64,000 bases of DNA from NCBI GenBank assembly GCA_022616275.1, contig JAKEFB010000209.1, positions 25,301 through 89,300 of the forward strand, in the 5' to 3' direction. Made by a program: the position numbers and the translations under genes. Of this stretch, positions 16,872 through 24,873 are shown one piece after another. The notes under the pieces were generated by a model. That model searched no databases, was not told the origin of the DNA, and saw nothing but the letters and a program-made list of their open reading frames with translations. Positions within the stretch are counted from its first letter, which is position 1. Each line of letters opens with the position of its first letter. This stretch comes from Chloroflexota bacterium (GTDB lineage: Bacteria > Chloroflexota > Anaerolineae > Promineifilales > Promineifilaceae).

Positions 16872-17321
16872 ATGGAACAAACGTTGATTCTGGTAAAGCC
16901 GGATGGTGTTCAGAGAGGGCTGGTTGGCGAGATTATCGGTCGCTTTGAACGCCGGGGGCTAAAGTTGGCGGGCATGAAGTTTATTCGTATGTCCCATGAC
17001 CTGGCTGCTCGCCATTACGCCATCCACCAGGGGAAGCCTTTTTACGAGGGTTTGATCAGTTACATTGTCTCGGGGCCGGTTGTGGCCATGGTGTGGGAGG
17101 GCAAAGACGCGGTGGCGGCAGCCCGGGCAACGATGGGGGCGACCAACCCGGTGGCGGCTGCGCCGGGTACCATCCGTGGTGATTTTGGCGTGGAAATCGG
17201 CCGGAACCTGGTGCATGGGTCCGATAGTCCCGAAAACGCCGTCCAGGAAGTAAATTTGTTTTTTGGCGCGGCGGAACTGGTGATCTGGGAGCGAGCCAAC
17301 GAGCGGTGGATTCGCGAGTAG
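16872..17321 (+). CDS. ndk: Nucleoside diphosphate kinase
   Basis: 149 aa, full length for the family. It transfers the gamma-phosphate of ATP to NDPs through a phosphohistidine. Seen directly: TLILVKPDGVQRGL at the N-terminus, nucleotide-site residues in ATMGATNP, the RGDFG loop and the catalytic NLVHGSDSPENA segment with His115. Start ATG at 16872 with weak upstream complementarity (CTGGAGTAACTG). It is convergent with rsfS and separated from it by a bidirectional terminator. Confidence 0.97.
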   Translation: MEQTLILVKPDGVQRGLVGEIIGRFERRGLKLAGMKFIRMSHDLAARHYAIHQGKPFYEGLISYIVSGPVVAMVWEGKDAVAAARATMGATNPVAAAPGTIRGDFGVEIGRNLVHGSDSPENAVQEVNLFFGAAELVIWERANERWIRE

Positions 17322-17344
17322 CCAGCGATCCGGAATACGACAGA

Positions 17345-17370
17345 AAAGAGCACCCGGCCGGGTGCTCTTT
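17345..17370. terminator. Bidirectional intrinsic terminator between ndk and rsfS
   Basis: A 26-base perfect palindrome (AAAGAGCACCCGG and its complement), flanked by an A-run on one side and TTTTTA on the other. It serves ndk on the plus strand and rsfS, whose stop codon is adjacent at 17371, on the minus strand. Confidence 0.9.
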
Positions 17371-17709
17371 TTATTGCATCCGCAAAACGACGTGGGCGTC
17401 ACCCCACAGCTCTTCCAGGTTGTAAAAGGTGCGTTTGTCGGGGCTAAAGAGATGGACGATTACATCACCATAGTCCATCAGGATCCACCCACCTTCGGCA
17501 TCCCCCTCTACTCCCCAGGGGAGCGTAGTTGCTTTTTTCTTGGCATCTTCAGCAATGCCATCGGCCAGCGCCTGAAGCTGCCGGCCGCTTTCGCCAGTAC
17601 AGATCAGGAAAAAGTCTGTAAAGAGGGCTTTGTCGCGAATATCAAGCAGAATGATATCTCCACCTTTTTTATCCAGAACTGTGTCTACCAGTAAATGGGC
17701 AAGTTCCAA
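17371..17709 (-). CDS. rsfS: Ribosomal silencing factor RsfS
   Basis: 112-aa RsfS/Iojap-family protein, which binds uL14 on the 50S subunit and blocks joining with 30S during starvation. Family features: an N-terminal helix ending KKGGDIILLDIRD, then TDFFLICTGESGRQLQALAD, the GDAEGGWILMDYGDVIVHLF core strand region with the conserved DYGD and a final FYNLEELWGDA. The length is typical. The start ATG lies within a T-rich leader that includes GGAGGTGAAA upstream on the minus strand as a strong ribosome binding site. Confidence 0.95.
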   Translation of the reverse strand: MELAHLLVDTVLDKKGGDIILLDIRDKALFTDFFLICTGESGRQLQALADGIAEDAKKKATTLPWGVEGDAEGGWILMDYGDVIVHLFSPDKRTFYNLEELWGDAHVVLRMQ

Positions 17710-17835
17710 TCCTTCCAGGTTTCACCTCCGAAGATGTAGTTTTGTAGTTATGTGGTTGTGTAGCGGTCCACACAATCACGTCATCACATTTTAGCATGGG
17801 CGTCTGGAGCGTCAACCGGACAGCAGGCTTAAGTC

Positions 17836-17896
17836 GTGCCCGGCGCGGGGTAGTAGGCGTTCATTTGGTGAGGTTATTTTGCCCCGTGCCAGGCAC
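17836..17896. repeat. Palindromic GTGCCNGGCAC element in the rsfS-xseA gap
   Basis: Arms 17836-17850 and 17882-17896 pair over 15 bases with two G-U-type positions. The right arm is itself part of the palindrome CCGTGCCAGGCACGG. It lies in the 266-base divergent intergenic region; the rest of that region holds the xseA promoter and nothing else that I can see. Confidence 0.55.
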
Positions 17897-17914
17897 GGCC
17901 GGTTCGGGAATTGT

Positions 17915-17943
17915 TTGACCGTTTGTCGAAGTCGTTTTAGAAT
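17915..17943 (+). promoter_or_regulatory. Sigma70-type promoter of xseA
   Basis: TTGACC (17915-17920), a 17-base spacer and TAGAAT (17938-17943) lie 33 bases before the GTG start, leaving a short leader with AAGGAG. Confidence 0.7.
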
Positions 17944-17975
17944 TCGAGCAAATGTTCTAGCCAGGTTAAGGAGAC

Positions 17976-19196
17976 GTGCGCCATTTAGCAGACGATTCCC
18001 TTTTTTCCAGCCCAGTCTGGACGGTCAGCGACCTGACGGTCTATATTCGGGAGTTGTTTGACATTGATTATCGCCTGCAGGACGTCCAGGTAAGTGGGGA
18101 GATCTCCAATTTCACCCAGGCGCGCTCCGGGCATTTGTACTTCACTTTGAAGGATAGCCAGGCCCAATTGAAGTGTGTGATGTGGCGCTCTTCGGCCGAA
18201 CGGCTGCGATTGCGGCCGCAGGACGGGGACGCGGTGTTGGCCCGGGGCCGGGTGTCTATCTACGAGGCCGGGGGAGTGTACCAACTGTACGTGGATAGCT
18301 TGCAGCCGGCCGGGCGGGGCGACCTGGCGCTGGCTTTTGAATTGTTGAAAGAGCGGCTGGCACTGGAAGGGCTATTCGACGCGACGCGAAAACGGCCGCT
18401 GCCAGCTTTCCCCCGCCGGATTGGAATTGTGACTTCGGCCGACGCGGCGGCGCTGCGCGATATTTTGAACGTGTTGCGGCGGCGGATGCCGCTGGTGTCG
18501 GTGCTGGTTGCGCCGACGCTGGTGCAGGGCCGGGAAGCGCCGCCGCAAATCATCAGGGCGCTACAATGGCTGGACGGGCGGGACGACATTGACGTGATTA
18601 TCGTGGCCCGGGGAGGAGGGGCCATTGAGGATTTGTGGGCTTTTAACGACGAGAACGTGGCCCGGGCGATTTGTGCGACGCGCCACCCGGTCATCTCCGG
18701 CGTGGGCCACGAAACGGATTTTACGATTGCTGACTTTGTAGCCGACGTGCGCGCTCCCACGCCTTCAGCGGCGGCCGAGCTGGCCGTGCCGGACATGGCC
18801 GAAATCGCGCTTCACGTCCAGAAACTGCGGGCCAGACTGGTCGGTAGTATGCAGGCGATGATTGGGCAACGCCGGGCGCAGGCGCAGGCCCTGTCTCGTG
18901 CTTTGGGCCACCTGAGCCCACGCACATCTCTAAACAGCAACCGCCAGCGATTAGATAGCCTGGTCGGCCGGCTGGACCAGGCCATGCAGTGGCGGTTGGA
19001 ACGCAACCGGTCGCGGCTGGCAGTAGCCCAGGCTGGGTTGGCGGCCGTTGGCCCGCTGGCGACGCTTTCCCGAGGGTATGCCATTGTCCGCCGGGCGGAT
19101 GGCCAGGTGGTGCGCTCGGTGGGTGACGTGGCCGCCGGGGAAGCGTTGCACGTGCAGGTGAGCGATGGGGAGTTTGGGGTGAGGGTTGAGGTGTAG
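17976..19196 (+). CDS. xseA: Exodeoxyribonuclease VII large subunit
   Basis: 406 aa. The large catalytic subunit of ExoVII degrades single-stranded DNA from both ends. N-terminal OB-fold (about 15-110) with VSGEISNFTQARSGHLYFTL; catalytic domain about 120-320 with RIGIVTSADAAALRDIL, the signature IIVARGGGAIEDLWAFNDE and ISGVGHETDFTIADFVADVRAPTPSAAAE; then a coiled-coil stalk and a C-terminal TLSRGYAIVR segment. GTG start at 17976, with AAGGAG three bases before it. xseB follows 55 bases downstream, so the two subunits are probably cotranscribed. Confidence 0.95.
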   Translation: MRHLADDSLFSSPVWTVSDLTVYIRELFDIDYRLQDVQVSGEISNFTQARSGHLYFTLKDSQAQLKCVMWRSSAERLRLRPQDGDAVLARGRVSIYEAGGVYQLYVDSLQPAGRGDLALAFELLKERLALEGLFDATRKRPLPAFPRRIGIVTSADAAALRDILNVLRRRMPLVSVLVAPTLVQGREAPPQIIRALQWLDGRDDIDVIIVARGGGAIEDLWAFNDENVARAICATRHPVISGVGHETDFTIADFVADVRAPTPSAAAELAVPDMAEIALHVQKLRARLVGSMQAMIGQRRAQAQALSRALGHLSPRTSLNSNRQRLDSLVGRLDQAMQWRLERNRSRLAVAQAGLAAVGPLATLSRGYAIVRRADGQVVRSVGDVAAGEALHVQVSDGEFGVRVEV

Positions 19197-19206
19197 TTGT
19201 ATAAAG

Positions 19207-19238
19207 GTGGGCGAGTTTGCGAGTTTGCGAGTTTGCAG
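19207..19238. repeat. GCGAGTTTGCGAG tandem repeat between xseA and xseB
   Basis: Three to four tandem copies of a GCGAGTTT octamer fill the short gap between the two ExoVII genes, just upstream of the xseB ribosome binding site. Related words occur at 9854-9880 and inside the gene at 20057-23581. Confidence 0.55.
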
Positions 19239-19251
19239 GTTAGAGGAGGAG

Positions 19252-19479
19252 ATGATGCAAGCGGCGATTGAGGAGTTGTCTTTTGAAGTGGCCTTGCAGG
19301 AGTTGGAAATCAGTGTGGCCCGGTTGGAGGCCGGGGATTTGACGCTGGAAGAAGCGTTGGCTCTGTTTGAACGGGGGCAAAAGCTGGCGGCTCATTGCAG
19401 TTCACAGCTTGAACGGGCTGTCTTGCGGGTGGAGCAATTAACGGCCGAGGGGGAGATTGTGGAGATAGTTGATGGTTGA
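19252..19479 (+). CDS. xseB: Exodeoxyribonuclease VII small subunit
   Basis: 75 aa, normal for XseB. Small helical-hairpin subunit that binds the XseA stalk. Family core seen: SFEVALQELEISVARLEAGDLTLEEALALFERG. I choose the ATG at 19252 because it is preceded by GAGGAGGAG and because the longer frame from 19186 only adds residues encoded by a GCGAGTTT repeat. The last codons (IVDG and the stop) lie in a GTTGATGG repeat that forms a hairpin just after the gene, so the C-terminus appears shaped by repeat sequence. Confidence 0.9.
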   Translation: MMQAAIEELSFEVALQELEISVARLEAGDLTLEEALALFERGQKLAAHCSSQLERAVLRVEQLTAEGEIVEIVDG

Positions 19480-19515
19480 TGGTTGGTAGCGGTCTGCCAA
19501 CTACCAACTATCAAC
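19475..19515. repeat. GTTGATGGTTGGTAG inverted repeat
   Basis: Arms 19475-19489 and 19501-19515 pair over 15 bases with one G-U pair. The left arm overlaps the xseB stop codon. It may serve as the mRNA end structure for xseAB. Confidence 0.6.
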
Positions 19516-19548
19516 TACTAACGTTAATGCCAGGTTAAGGTATTGCTA

Positions 19549-19577
19549 TTGAAAAGTGCTTGCGGCTGATCTATGAT
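19549..19577 (+). promoter_or_regulatory. Sigma70-type promoter upstream of the Usp-like gene
   Basis: TTGAAA (19549-19554), a 17-base spacer and TATGAT (19572-19577). The predicted leader is about 80 bases, ending in AGGGGAGGGCCC ahead of the ATG at 19667. Confidence 0.65.
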
Positions 19578-19666
19578 ATATAGAATGTAGTGGTCCCCCA
19601 TCGCTGCCTTCACACATAGTCGTTCGTTGGGGTTATTAGGGGAGGGCCCTGAACAGGAAGGCACAC

Positions 19667-20005
19667 ATGATTCAGCACAAGCAGGTTTTAGTTCCATTTG
19701 CCAGCCTGCCCTTGCCGGCCGAGACGTTTGAATCGGCCTGTACTGTTGCCAGGGCGTTATCGGCCGAAATTGTTTTGCTGCGGGTTAATCCGCCAATAGA
19801 CCCGGCTACCCAGACGACGGATTGCGAGAGCCTTTATTCAGAGTTGAAAGCCCTGCAAACCCAATTGCGGGTGTGTGACGTGGCCGTCAAAATTGAAGCA
19901 GCCAACCGTGGCGCGGACAAATTAACCGTTCCTTATGCAGCGCCGGAGGACGTGGATTTTGTCATCATAAGCGGGCGCGAGGCGGCGGCCCAGCCTTGCG
20001 CCTGA
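19667..20005 (+). CDS. Truncated universal-stress-protein-like protein
   Basis: 112 aa. The N-terminal half resembles a UspA fold: beta-1 KQVLVPFASLPLPAE, a helix ESACTVARALSAEIVLLRVN and a later DVDFVIISG strand. Full-length Usp proteins continue with the ATP-binding G-x2-G-x9-G-S/T motif, which should follow VIISG; here the frame ends within ten residues (REAAAQPCA). So it is either a shortened Usp that cannot bind ATP in the usual way or a decaying gene. It has its own good promoter and is convergent with the O-antigen-ligase-like gene. Confidence 0.55.
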   Translation: MIQHKQVLVPFASLPLPAETFESACTVARALSAEIVLLRVNPPIDPATQTTDCESLYSELKALQTQLRVCDVAVKIEAANRGADKLTVPYAAPEDVDFVIISGREAAAQPCA

Positions 20006-20056
20006 GAAACGCGCCATCCGGCAGGCAACGGCGCCAAATTCCCTCAACGGCTAAGG

Positions 20057-23000
20057 CTAATCAGCAGTAGTTGGTAGTGAATCGGTAACCAACTGGCGGG
20101 ATAGCTCCAGCGCCTCTTGCAGCGACGATTCTACCTGGGCCAGGTCGGCTACCGCCAGGGACGCTTGGGCCTGGTCGAGAAGTTCTCCGGCCCTTTCGTA
20201 GGTGGCGGCCCATCCCTCTGCAGAAGCCACCAACGCCGCTTCAAATTCCTCTAAATCTGTATATTGCTGCGCCAGCCGTTCCCAGGCCTCGGGATTGGGT
20301 GACGCAGCCCAACGGGCCAGCCCCTGGCGGAGGGCGGCAATGGCGGCCCGGTAGGTATCGGCCGTCTGGCCCTCGGCCGGGCAGGCCAGGTGGAGGCCGG
20401 CCATTTCCACGTACGTGCTGGCGTAGTAAGGGTCGGCTCTGGCCGACTCCTGGTAAAGGTCAATGGCCCGGTCACATTCCTGGCCTTGTCGGTAGACCAT
20501 GTCGGCGTATTCGTTCCAGATCACTCCATTGCGCGGGCTGAGGGTGAGGGCGGCCTGGTAGTGCGACCCGGCGGTCGCTACAAGCGCCTCTTGGTCAGCG
20601 CCGGAATCCAGCCGGGCACGCGTTGCCTCCAGGCGGGCCAGGTTAACGGTAAAGTTCGGGTGGAGAGGAAGCTGGCGCTGAGCCTGCGACAGGTGCGTTT
20701 GGGCCTCTTGCCACAAGTGGTCCTGGGCGGCCGGTTCGGCGGTAATAGAGGCTTTTTGTAAATAGGCCGATCCCAGGAGCGACCGGTAGAGCGCTTCCTG
20801 GGGGGCCATGGCCACGGCCTGTTCATAAAAGGAAATAGCCTGATCCAGCCGGACCGGGTCCCTGGCCTGGAAGGCCTGCTGGTCGAGCACTGTAGCCTGT
20901 TTATAGATAACGTCGGCCTGGTTCGGCCGGAGATTGGTCTGGTAAACGAGGTAAAGAACGAGCGGCAACAAGAGGAGGAGGCTTACCCAGCCGGCGGCCG
21001 GGTCCTTTTCACGGCGCGACCAGGAAAAGTCACTCAAGACGAGGGCCAACAAGAGCATCATCCCCAGGATGAACAGGTAGAAGAAGCCCAGGAAGTGTGT
21101 TGACTGCAACGCCTGAGCCAACTGCGGATCTAGCAGCCCGGCCGGCTCGCTCGAAGTAAAAGCTCCGGCGTAAAGCTGGAGGGCCTGGAAATAGGGGTAG
21201 GCCAGGCCAAGAATGAGAGACAGGCCGGCAAGAAGGCCGGCCGGCAAGAGGGAGTTGTTCCAGGCGCTGTCCCAGAGGCGATAGAGAGCGGCGGCAGCCA
21301 CAATGGCCAGGCTCAACCCCGCCCACAATCCGACCGCCAGGCCGAGGGGTACGGCGGCAATGAGGCCAACCAGGGCAGCCAGGGCGGCCGCTACCCGGCT
21401 GGCCGGCCGGGGCGGCACAGGGGCAATGACTCCCGACTTAGCCAGTTCTGTCAGGCTGATCAGCGTGCCAGTCAACCAGGCAGCCAGGATGAGAAGGAAA
21501 ACGAAAGGCGAAGTGGCCGGGCCGTTGCTGAAGAAGGAGCGGCGGAGAATGGTTGCAGCCGAGGAAAGGGCTGTCCCTGATTCTATGGTGAATCCCTGAG
21601 GAAAGAGGACAAATTCGTAGCCGACGACGGCCACCAACAGGGCAATGACCAGGGCGGCGGCCAGCACAGGGGCGAGCCAGCCGGGGCGGGCTGCTTTGCT
21701 CGCACCGACCGGCGGCTTTTGCTTGCGGCTCTTGCGACTGGAACCCCTACCAGGAGTCCTGTTATCTTTCCGGTTTGTCGTAACCGCTGTGGTGGTTTCC
21801 GGCCTGGCCGCTATCTCGGCCGCCGTTTGCCGGCGGCCGACGACAAAGAGGATCGCCGCCAGGATAAAGAAGAGCGTACGGGTGCCGACGATAGCAATGC
21901 CAAATTGGATTTCGACGAAGTGGGCGACGAACGCCGCCAGTAGACCGGCCAATAAGAGATAATCCGGCTGGCTAGCAGGCGCTCCGGCGGCCGGCGGCTC
22001 TCCCTTCGCCTGTCTGGCAGTGTAAAGCAGGTAGAGGAAGAGGCCGGCCACGTTCCCGGCCGGGAAAGCGACCCCCAGGTAGGCCGGGCCACGCCAGAGG
22101 AGTATTAGTGCGGCCAGAACGACTCCACCGCCCAGCCACAGGCCAACCAACAGGCCCCGCTCGAAATGAGCACGGCTCTCGAAGCCAACGCGGATCAACC
22201 CCAACCAGGAAAAGCCGTAGTAAAACAGGCCCAGGAAGAGAAACTGCCAGGCGATAAAACCGGCCAATCCGGTCATAGCCAGCACGTCCAGCGTTTCGTT
22301 GTGGGCCCGGTCTATGGCGGTATCGCGCGCTTCCAGGCTGGCAATTTCCGGGTCGTAGAAGGGACTATATACCAGGAGCAGGGTATCCGGCCCGTAGCCG
22401 AGGAAAGGGCGTAAAAAGTTAAGGTCGTCGGTCTGCCCGTCCGGGAATGAGAGCGGTTGGTGCGGCCGGATCAGGTCTACGGTGCCCTGCCAGATGAGCA
22501 CGCGTACCCGGCCGGTGCTCGTCTCCGTTTCCAGTAGCCGGCCGAAGCGGCCGAGAGTGGGATGTTGGCGCCAGCCATCCATGGCGGCCAGCAGGCTGCC
22601 CAGCAGTGGCGTTTGCCGATAGGGGGCGGTGGTGGCAGACGGCAAATTAAAGAGGATAAACCAGCCGGCCAGTAGGGTGCCCAAAACCGCGCCACCGCCC
22701 GATAACCAGCGCCAGGATCGGCCGGTTACTTTTCCCTCCCGGCGCAGGGCGACGACTAGGAGAGCAACGAATAAGCCCATTCCTGCGACCAGCCCCAACA
22801 ACGGTCCCCGGCTGCCGGACCATAAGATGGCCAGCAGTTGCAAAACGGCGACGAGGCTATAGAGCAAAATGGACAGTGTCTGGTGTATAGGGTGTGACGC
22901 GTGGCCCGGTTCGGAGGACGCTGCAGGCAATACGTTTTCCCCAATCCTGGCGGCCGTCAGGGGAAAGAGCATCGCCAGGTAGGCGGCGACAAAAATGGGA

Positions 23001-23581
23001 TGGCCCATCTGACCGATGACCCGTAACTGGACGCGCACTTGCCAGCCACCGCCCCAGGGAATGGGGTCGAGGTTGTAGCGTTGTAGGCCAGCATAAAGGG
23101 CAATAGGGACGCTGGTTAGAATGGCGGCGGTGACTGCCCGCCTCACCTGCGGCCTGGTGCGCATGGAGACCATGGTCAGGGCCATGATGGTGGCGTAGGC
23201 CAGCAAGGTATAGCTGCCCTGCAGGCGCCGGTAAGAGCCGGCCCAACTGACGGCCGGGGCAATGGACAGGGCGGTGGCCACCAGGTAAACGAGAATCAGG
23301 AGCAGGAGGGGTAAGACGAACGGCCGACTGATAAAGTCTGCAAGTCTGCGTGTGGGCGAGTCTGCATGTGGGCGAGTCTGTGAGCCGATTGCAGAGTCGC
23401 ACACTTGTTGGACCAGCCAGGCCAGGGCCATGACGAGGGCGATAGAACGCAGCAGGGAGGTTTTCTCGGCGTCGAAGACCCGGTCGGAGTAAACGTTGAA
23501 GAACAGGGGAATGGTGATAATGGCGGCAAGCCAGCCTGCTTCAATCAGGTAATAACACCAGCGCGATAGCTTGGAATTCAT
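20057..23581 (-). CDS. O-antigen ligase/polymerase-like membrane protein with C-terminal TPRs
   Basis: 1174 aa. The N-terminal half has about 10-12 transmembrane helices of the Wzy/O-antigen-ligase superfamily, with an extracytoplasmic segment containing GYGPDTLLLVY and RAHNETLDVLAMTGLAG, the His-Asn Wzy_C signature. Further hydrophobic helices span about 640-890, and the C-terminal third (about 905-1170) is a soluble TPR region (SFYEQAVAMAPQEALYRSLL, LYQESARADPYYASTYVEMA). It probably polymerises or ligates a lipid-linked glycan at the cell surface; the TPRs may recruit partners. Residues about 60-83 are encoded by a GCAAGTCTGC-type repeat inserted between the first two helices. Single gene, ATG at 23581. 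No glycosyltransferases are adjacent. Confidence 0.8.
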   Translation of the reverse strand: MNSKLSRWCYYLIEAGWLAAIITIPLFFNVYSDRVFDAEKTSLLRSIALVMALAWLVQQVCDSAIGSQTRPHADSPTRRLADFISRPFVLPLLLLILVYLVATALSIAPAVSWAGSYRRLQGSYTLLAYATIMALTMVSMRTRPQVRRAVTAAILTSVPIALYAGLQRYNLDPIPWGGGWQVRVQLRVIGQMGHPIFVAAYLAMLFPLTAARIGENVLPAASSEPGHASHPIHQTLSILLYSLVAVLQLLAILWSGSRGPLLGLVAGMGLFVALLVVALRREGKVTGRSWRWLSGGGAVLGTLLAGWFILFNLPSATTAPYRQTPLLGSLLAAMDGWRQHPTLGRFGRLLETETSTGRVRVLIWQGTVDLIRPHQPLSFPDGQTDDLNFLRPFLGYGPDTLLLVYSPFYDPEIASLEARDTAIDRAHNETLDVLAMTGLAGFIAWQFLFLGLFYYGFSWLGLIRVGFESRAHFERGLLVGLWLGGGVVLAALILLWRGPAYLGVAFPAGNVAGLFLYLLYTARQAKGEPPAAGAPASQPDYLLLAGLLAAFVAHFVEIQFGIAIVGTRTLFFILAAILFVVGRRQTAAEIAARPETTTAVTTNRKDNRTPGRGSSRKSRKQKPPVGASKAARPGWLAPVLAAALVIALLVAVVGYEFVLFPQGFTIESGTALSSAATILRRSFFSNGPATSPFVFLLILAAWLTGTLISLTELAKSGVIAPVPPRPASRVAAALAALVGLIAAVPLGLAVGLWAGLSLAIVAAAALYRLWDSAWNNSLLPAGLLAGLSLILGLAYPYFQALQLYAGAFTSSEPAGLLDPQLAQALQSTHFLGFFYLFILGMMLLLALVLSDFSWSRREKDPAAGWVSLLLLLPLVLYLVYQTNLRPNQADVIYKQATVLDQQAFQARDPVRLDQAISFYEQAVAMAPQEALYRSLLGSAYLQKASITAEPAAQDHLWQEAQTHLSQAQRQLPLHPNFTVNLARLEATRARLDSGADQEALVATAGSHYQAALTLSPRNGVIWNEYADMVYRQGQECDRAIDLYQESARADPYYASTYVEMAGLHLACPAEGQTADTYRAAIAALRQGLARWAASPNPEAWERLAQQYTDLEEFEAALVASAEGWAATYERAGELLDQAQASLAVADLAQVESSLQEALELSRQLVTDSLPTTAD
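23332..23402. repeat. In-frame GCAAGTCTGCGTGTGGGCGAG repeat within the gene
   Basis: Imperfect direct repeats (GCGAGTCTG, GCATGTGGGCGAGTCTG) encode a hydrophilic stretch (QTRPHADSPTRRLADF) in a loop of the O-antigen-ligase-like protein. The words resemble the intergenic repeats at 9854-9880 and 19207-19238, so this looks like an intergenic repeat that entered coding sequence without breaking the frame. Confidence 0.6.
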
Positions 23582-23670
23582 ATAACATCCATCGCAGACA
23601 CGGCCAGAGACAGCCTGGCAAATTACGGTAGGGCTATTGTAAATGAGGGCGGCCGGCGCGCAAAGATGGA

Positions 23671-23726
23671 AAACCTCGCAGGTTGGTGCACGAAGCGTGC
23701 CCTCAGAAACCTACGGGGTTTGTGCC
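23671..23726. repeat. Compound AACCTCGCAGGTT...GGGTTT palindromic repeat
   Basis: Outer arms AAAACCTCGCAGGTT and AAACCTACGGGGTTT enclose GGTGCACGAAGCGTGCCCTCA. The same compound layout recurs at 63676-63730. It lies upstream of the ftsY promoter. Confidence 0.6.
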
Positions 23727-23741
23727 ACATGGGCGGGACGG

Positions 23742-23750
23742 TGATATAAT
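23742..23750 (+). promoter_or_regulatory. Extended -10 promoter of ftsY
   Basis: TGATATAAT is a perfect extended -10 element (TGn-TATAAT). The -35 region is poor, as usual for this class. The predicted leader is about 80 bases. Confidence 0.65.
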
Positions 23751-23838
23751 TTCATCTTGCCTGATGTATTCGGGCAGCATGCGCCGGGGTTGGCTGACCA
23801 ATGTCCCGGCATCATTTTTGTTTAGGTGAGGGTTTTTC

Positions 23839-24747
23839 TTGTTTAAAGGTATTCGTGAATCGTTAAGCCGGACAAGACAGAGTGTCTTCGGCCAGATTGT
23901 CAACGTCCTGGGGATGGGGGAGATAACTGAAGAAACTTGGGATGATCTGGAAGCCCTGCTCATCCAGGCCGATATGGGCGTCCCGACGACGATGGACCTG
24001 ATAGAGGCAATGCGCCGGCGGGTGGAGCAGGAGGGCCTGTATCGCGCCGACCAGCTTCTCCGGGCGATGAAGGAAGAGATGCGAGCGATGCTGACCAGCC
24101 GCCAGCCGTTTGAGCTGGAGGAACCGCGCCAGTTGACGGTGGTGATGGTGGTGGGTGTGAATGGCTCCGGCAAGACGACGACGATTGGTAAGCTGGCTTA
24201 CTATTATAAGAACCGCGGCCGGAAGGTGATGGTGGCGGCCGGGGATACGTTCCGGGCGGCGGCGATTGACCAGCTTAAAATCTGGAGCGAGCGGGCCGAT
24301 GTGCCGATTGTAGCCGGGCAGCCAGGCGGCGACCCGGCAGCAACGGCATATGACGGTATCCGGGCCACCCGGGCCAGGGGACACGACTTGTTGTTTATTG
24401 ATACGGCCGGCCGGCTGCATACCAAGTTCAACCTGATGAAGGAGCTGGAAAAGGTGTATAGCGTTTGCCGTAAAAGTGTCCACGCCGCGCCGCACGAGGT
24501 GCTGTTGGTACTGGATGCGCCGACCGGCCAGAACGCCCTGATCCAGGCGACTAAGTTTAAAGAGTCGGTCAAGGTCACCGGGGTGATTTTGACGAAGCTG
24601 GACAGCACGGCCAAGGGAGGCATAGTCTTTGCTATTTACCGGGAGCTGGGACTGCCAGTGCGTTTTATCGGCACGGGGGAAGGCATCCAGGACCTGGCTC
24701 CTTTTGACCCAGACGCTTTTGTGGAAGGGTTGTTTGAAAGTGAATAA
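23839..24747 (+). CDS. ftsY: Signal recognition particle receptor FtsY
   Basis: 302-aa SRP receptor GTPase that docks ribosome-SRP complexes on the membrane. NG domain only: N-domain helices 1-95, P-loop GVNGSGKT (106-113), the DTFRAAAIDQL motif, G3 DTAGRLHT, G4 LTKLD with STAKGG and C-terminal GTGEGIQDLAPFDPDAFVEGLF. The acidic A-domain found in E. coli is absent, as in many bacteria. I use the TTG at 23839, preceded by GGTGAGG, because it gives the usual MFKGIRESLSRTR start. prfB follows 126 bases downstream, after a CGCGAAT repeat. Confidence 0.95.
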   Translation: MFKGIRESLSRTRQSVFGQIVNVLGMGEITEETWDDLEALLIQADMGVPTTMDLIEAMRRRVEQEGLYRADQLLRAMKEEMRAMLTSRQPFELEEPRQLTVVMVVGVNGSGKTTTIGKLAYYYKNRGRKVMVAAGDTFRAAAIDQLKIWSERADVPIVAGQPGGDPAATAYDGIRATRARGHDLLFIDTAGRLHTKFNLMKELEKVYSVCRKSVHAAPHEVLLVLDAPTGQNALIQATKFKESVKVTGVILTKLDSTAKGGIVFAIYRELGLPVRFIGTGEGIQDLAPFDPDAFVEGLFESE

Positions 24748-24756
24748 GCCTTTAAG

Positions 24757-24842
24757 AAATCGCGAATGACGCGAATGGGCGAATTACGCGAATAAATCTT
24801 TTTAAGATTCGCGTGATTCGTTATATTGGTGCTATTCGCGTT
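24757..24842. repeat. CGCGAATGACGCGAATGGGCGAAT repeat between ftsY and prfB
   Basis: Several CGCGAAT/ATTCGCG words in both orientations form an imperfect stem. A second, shorter copy is at 60869-60906. It may end the ftsY transcript or shape the prfB leader. Confidence 0.6.
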
Positions 24843-24873
24843 TTAAGTGCCAACCAAAAAGGACGATACAGCT

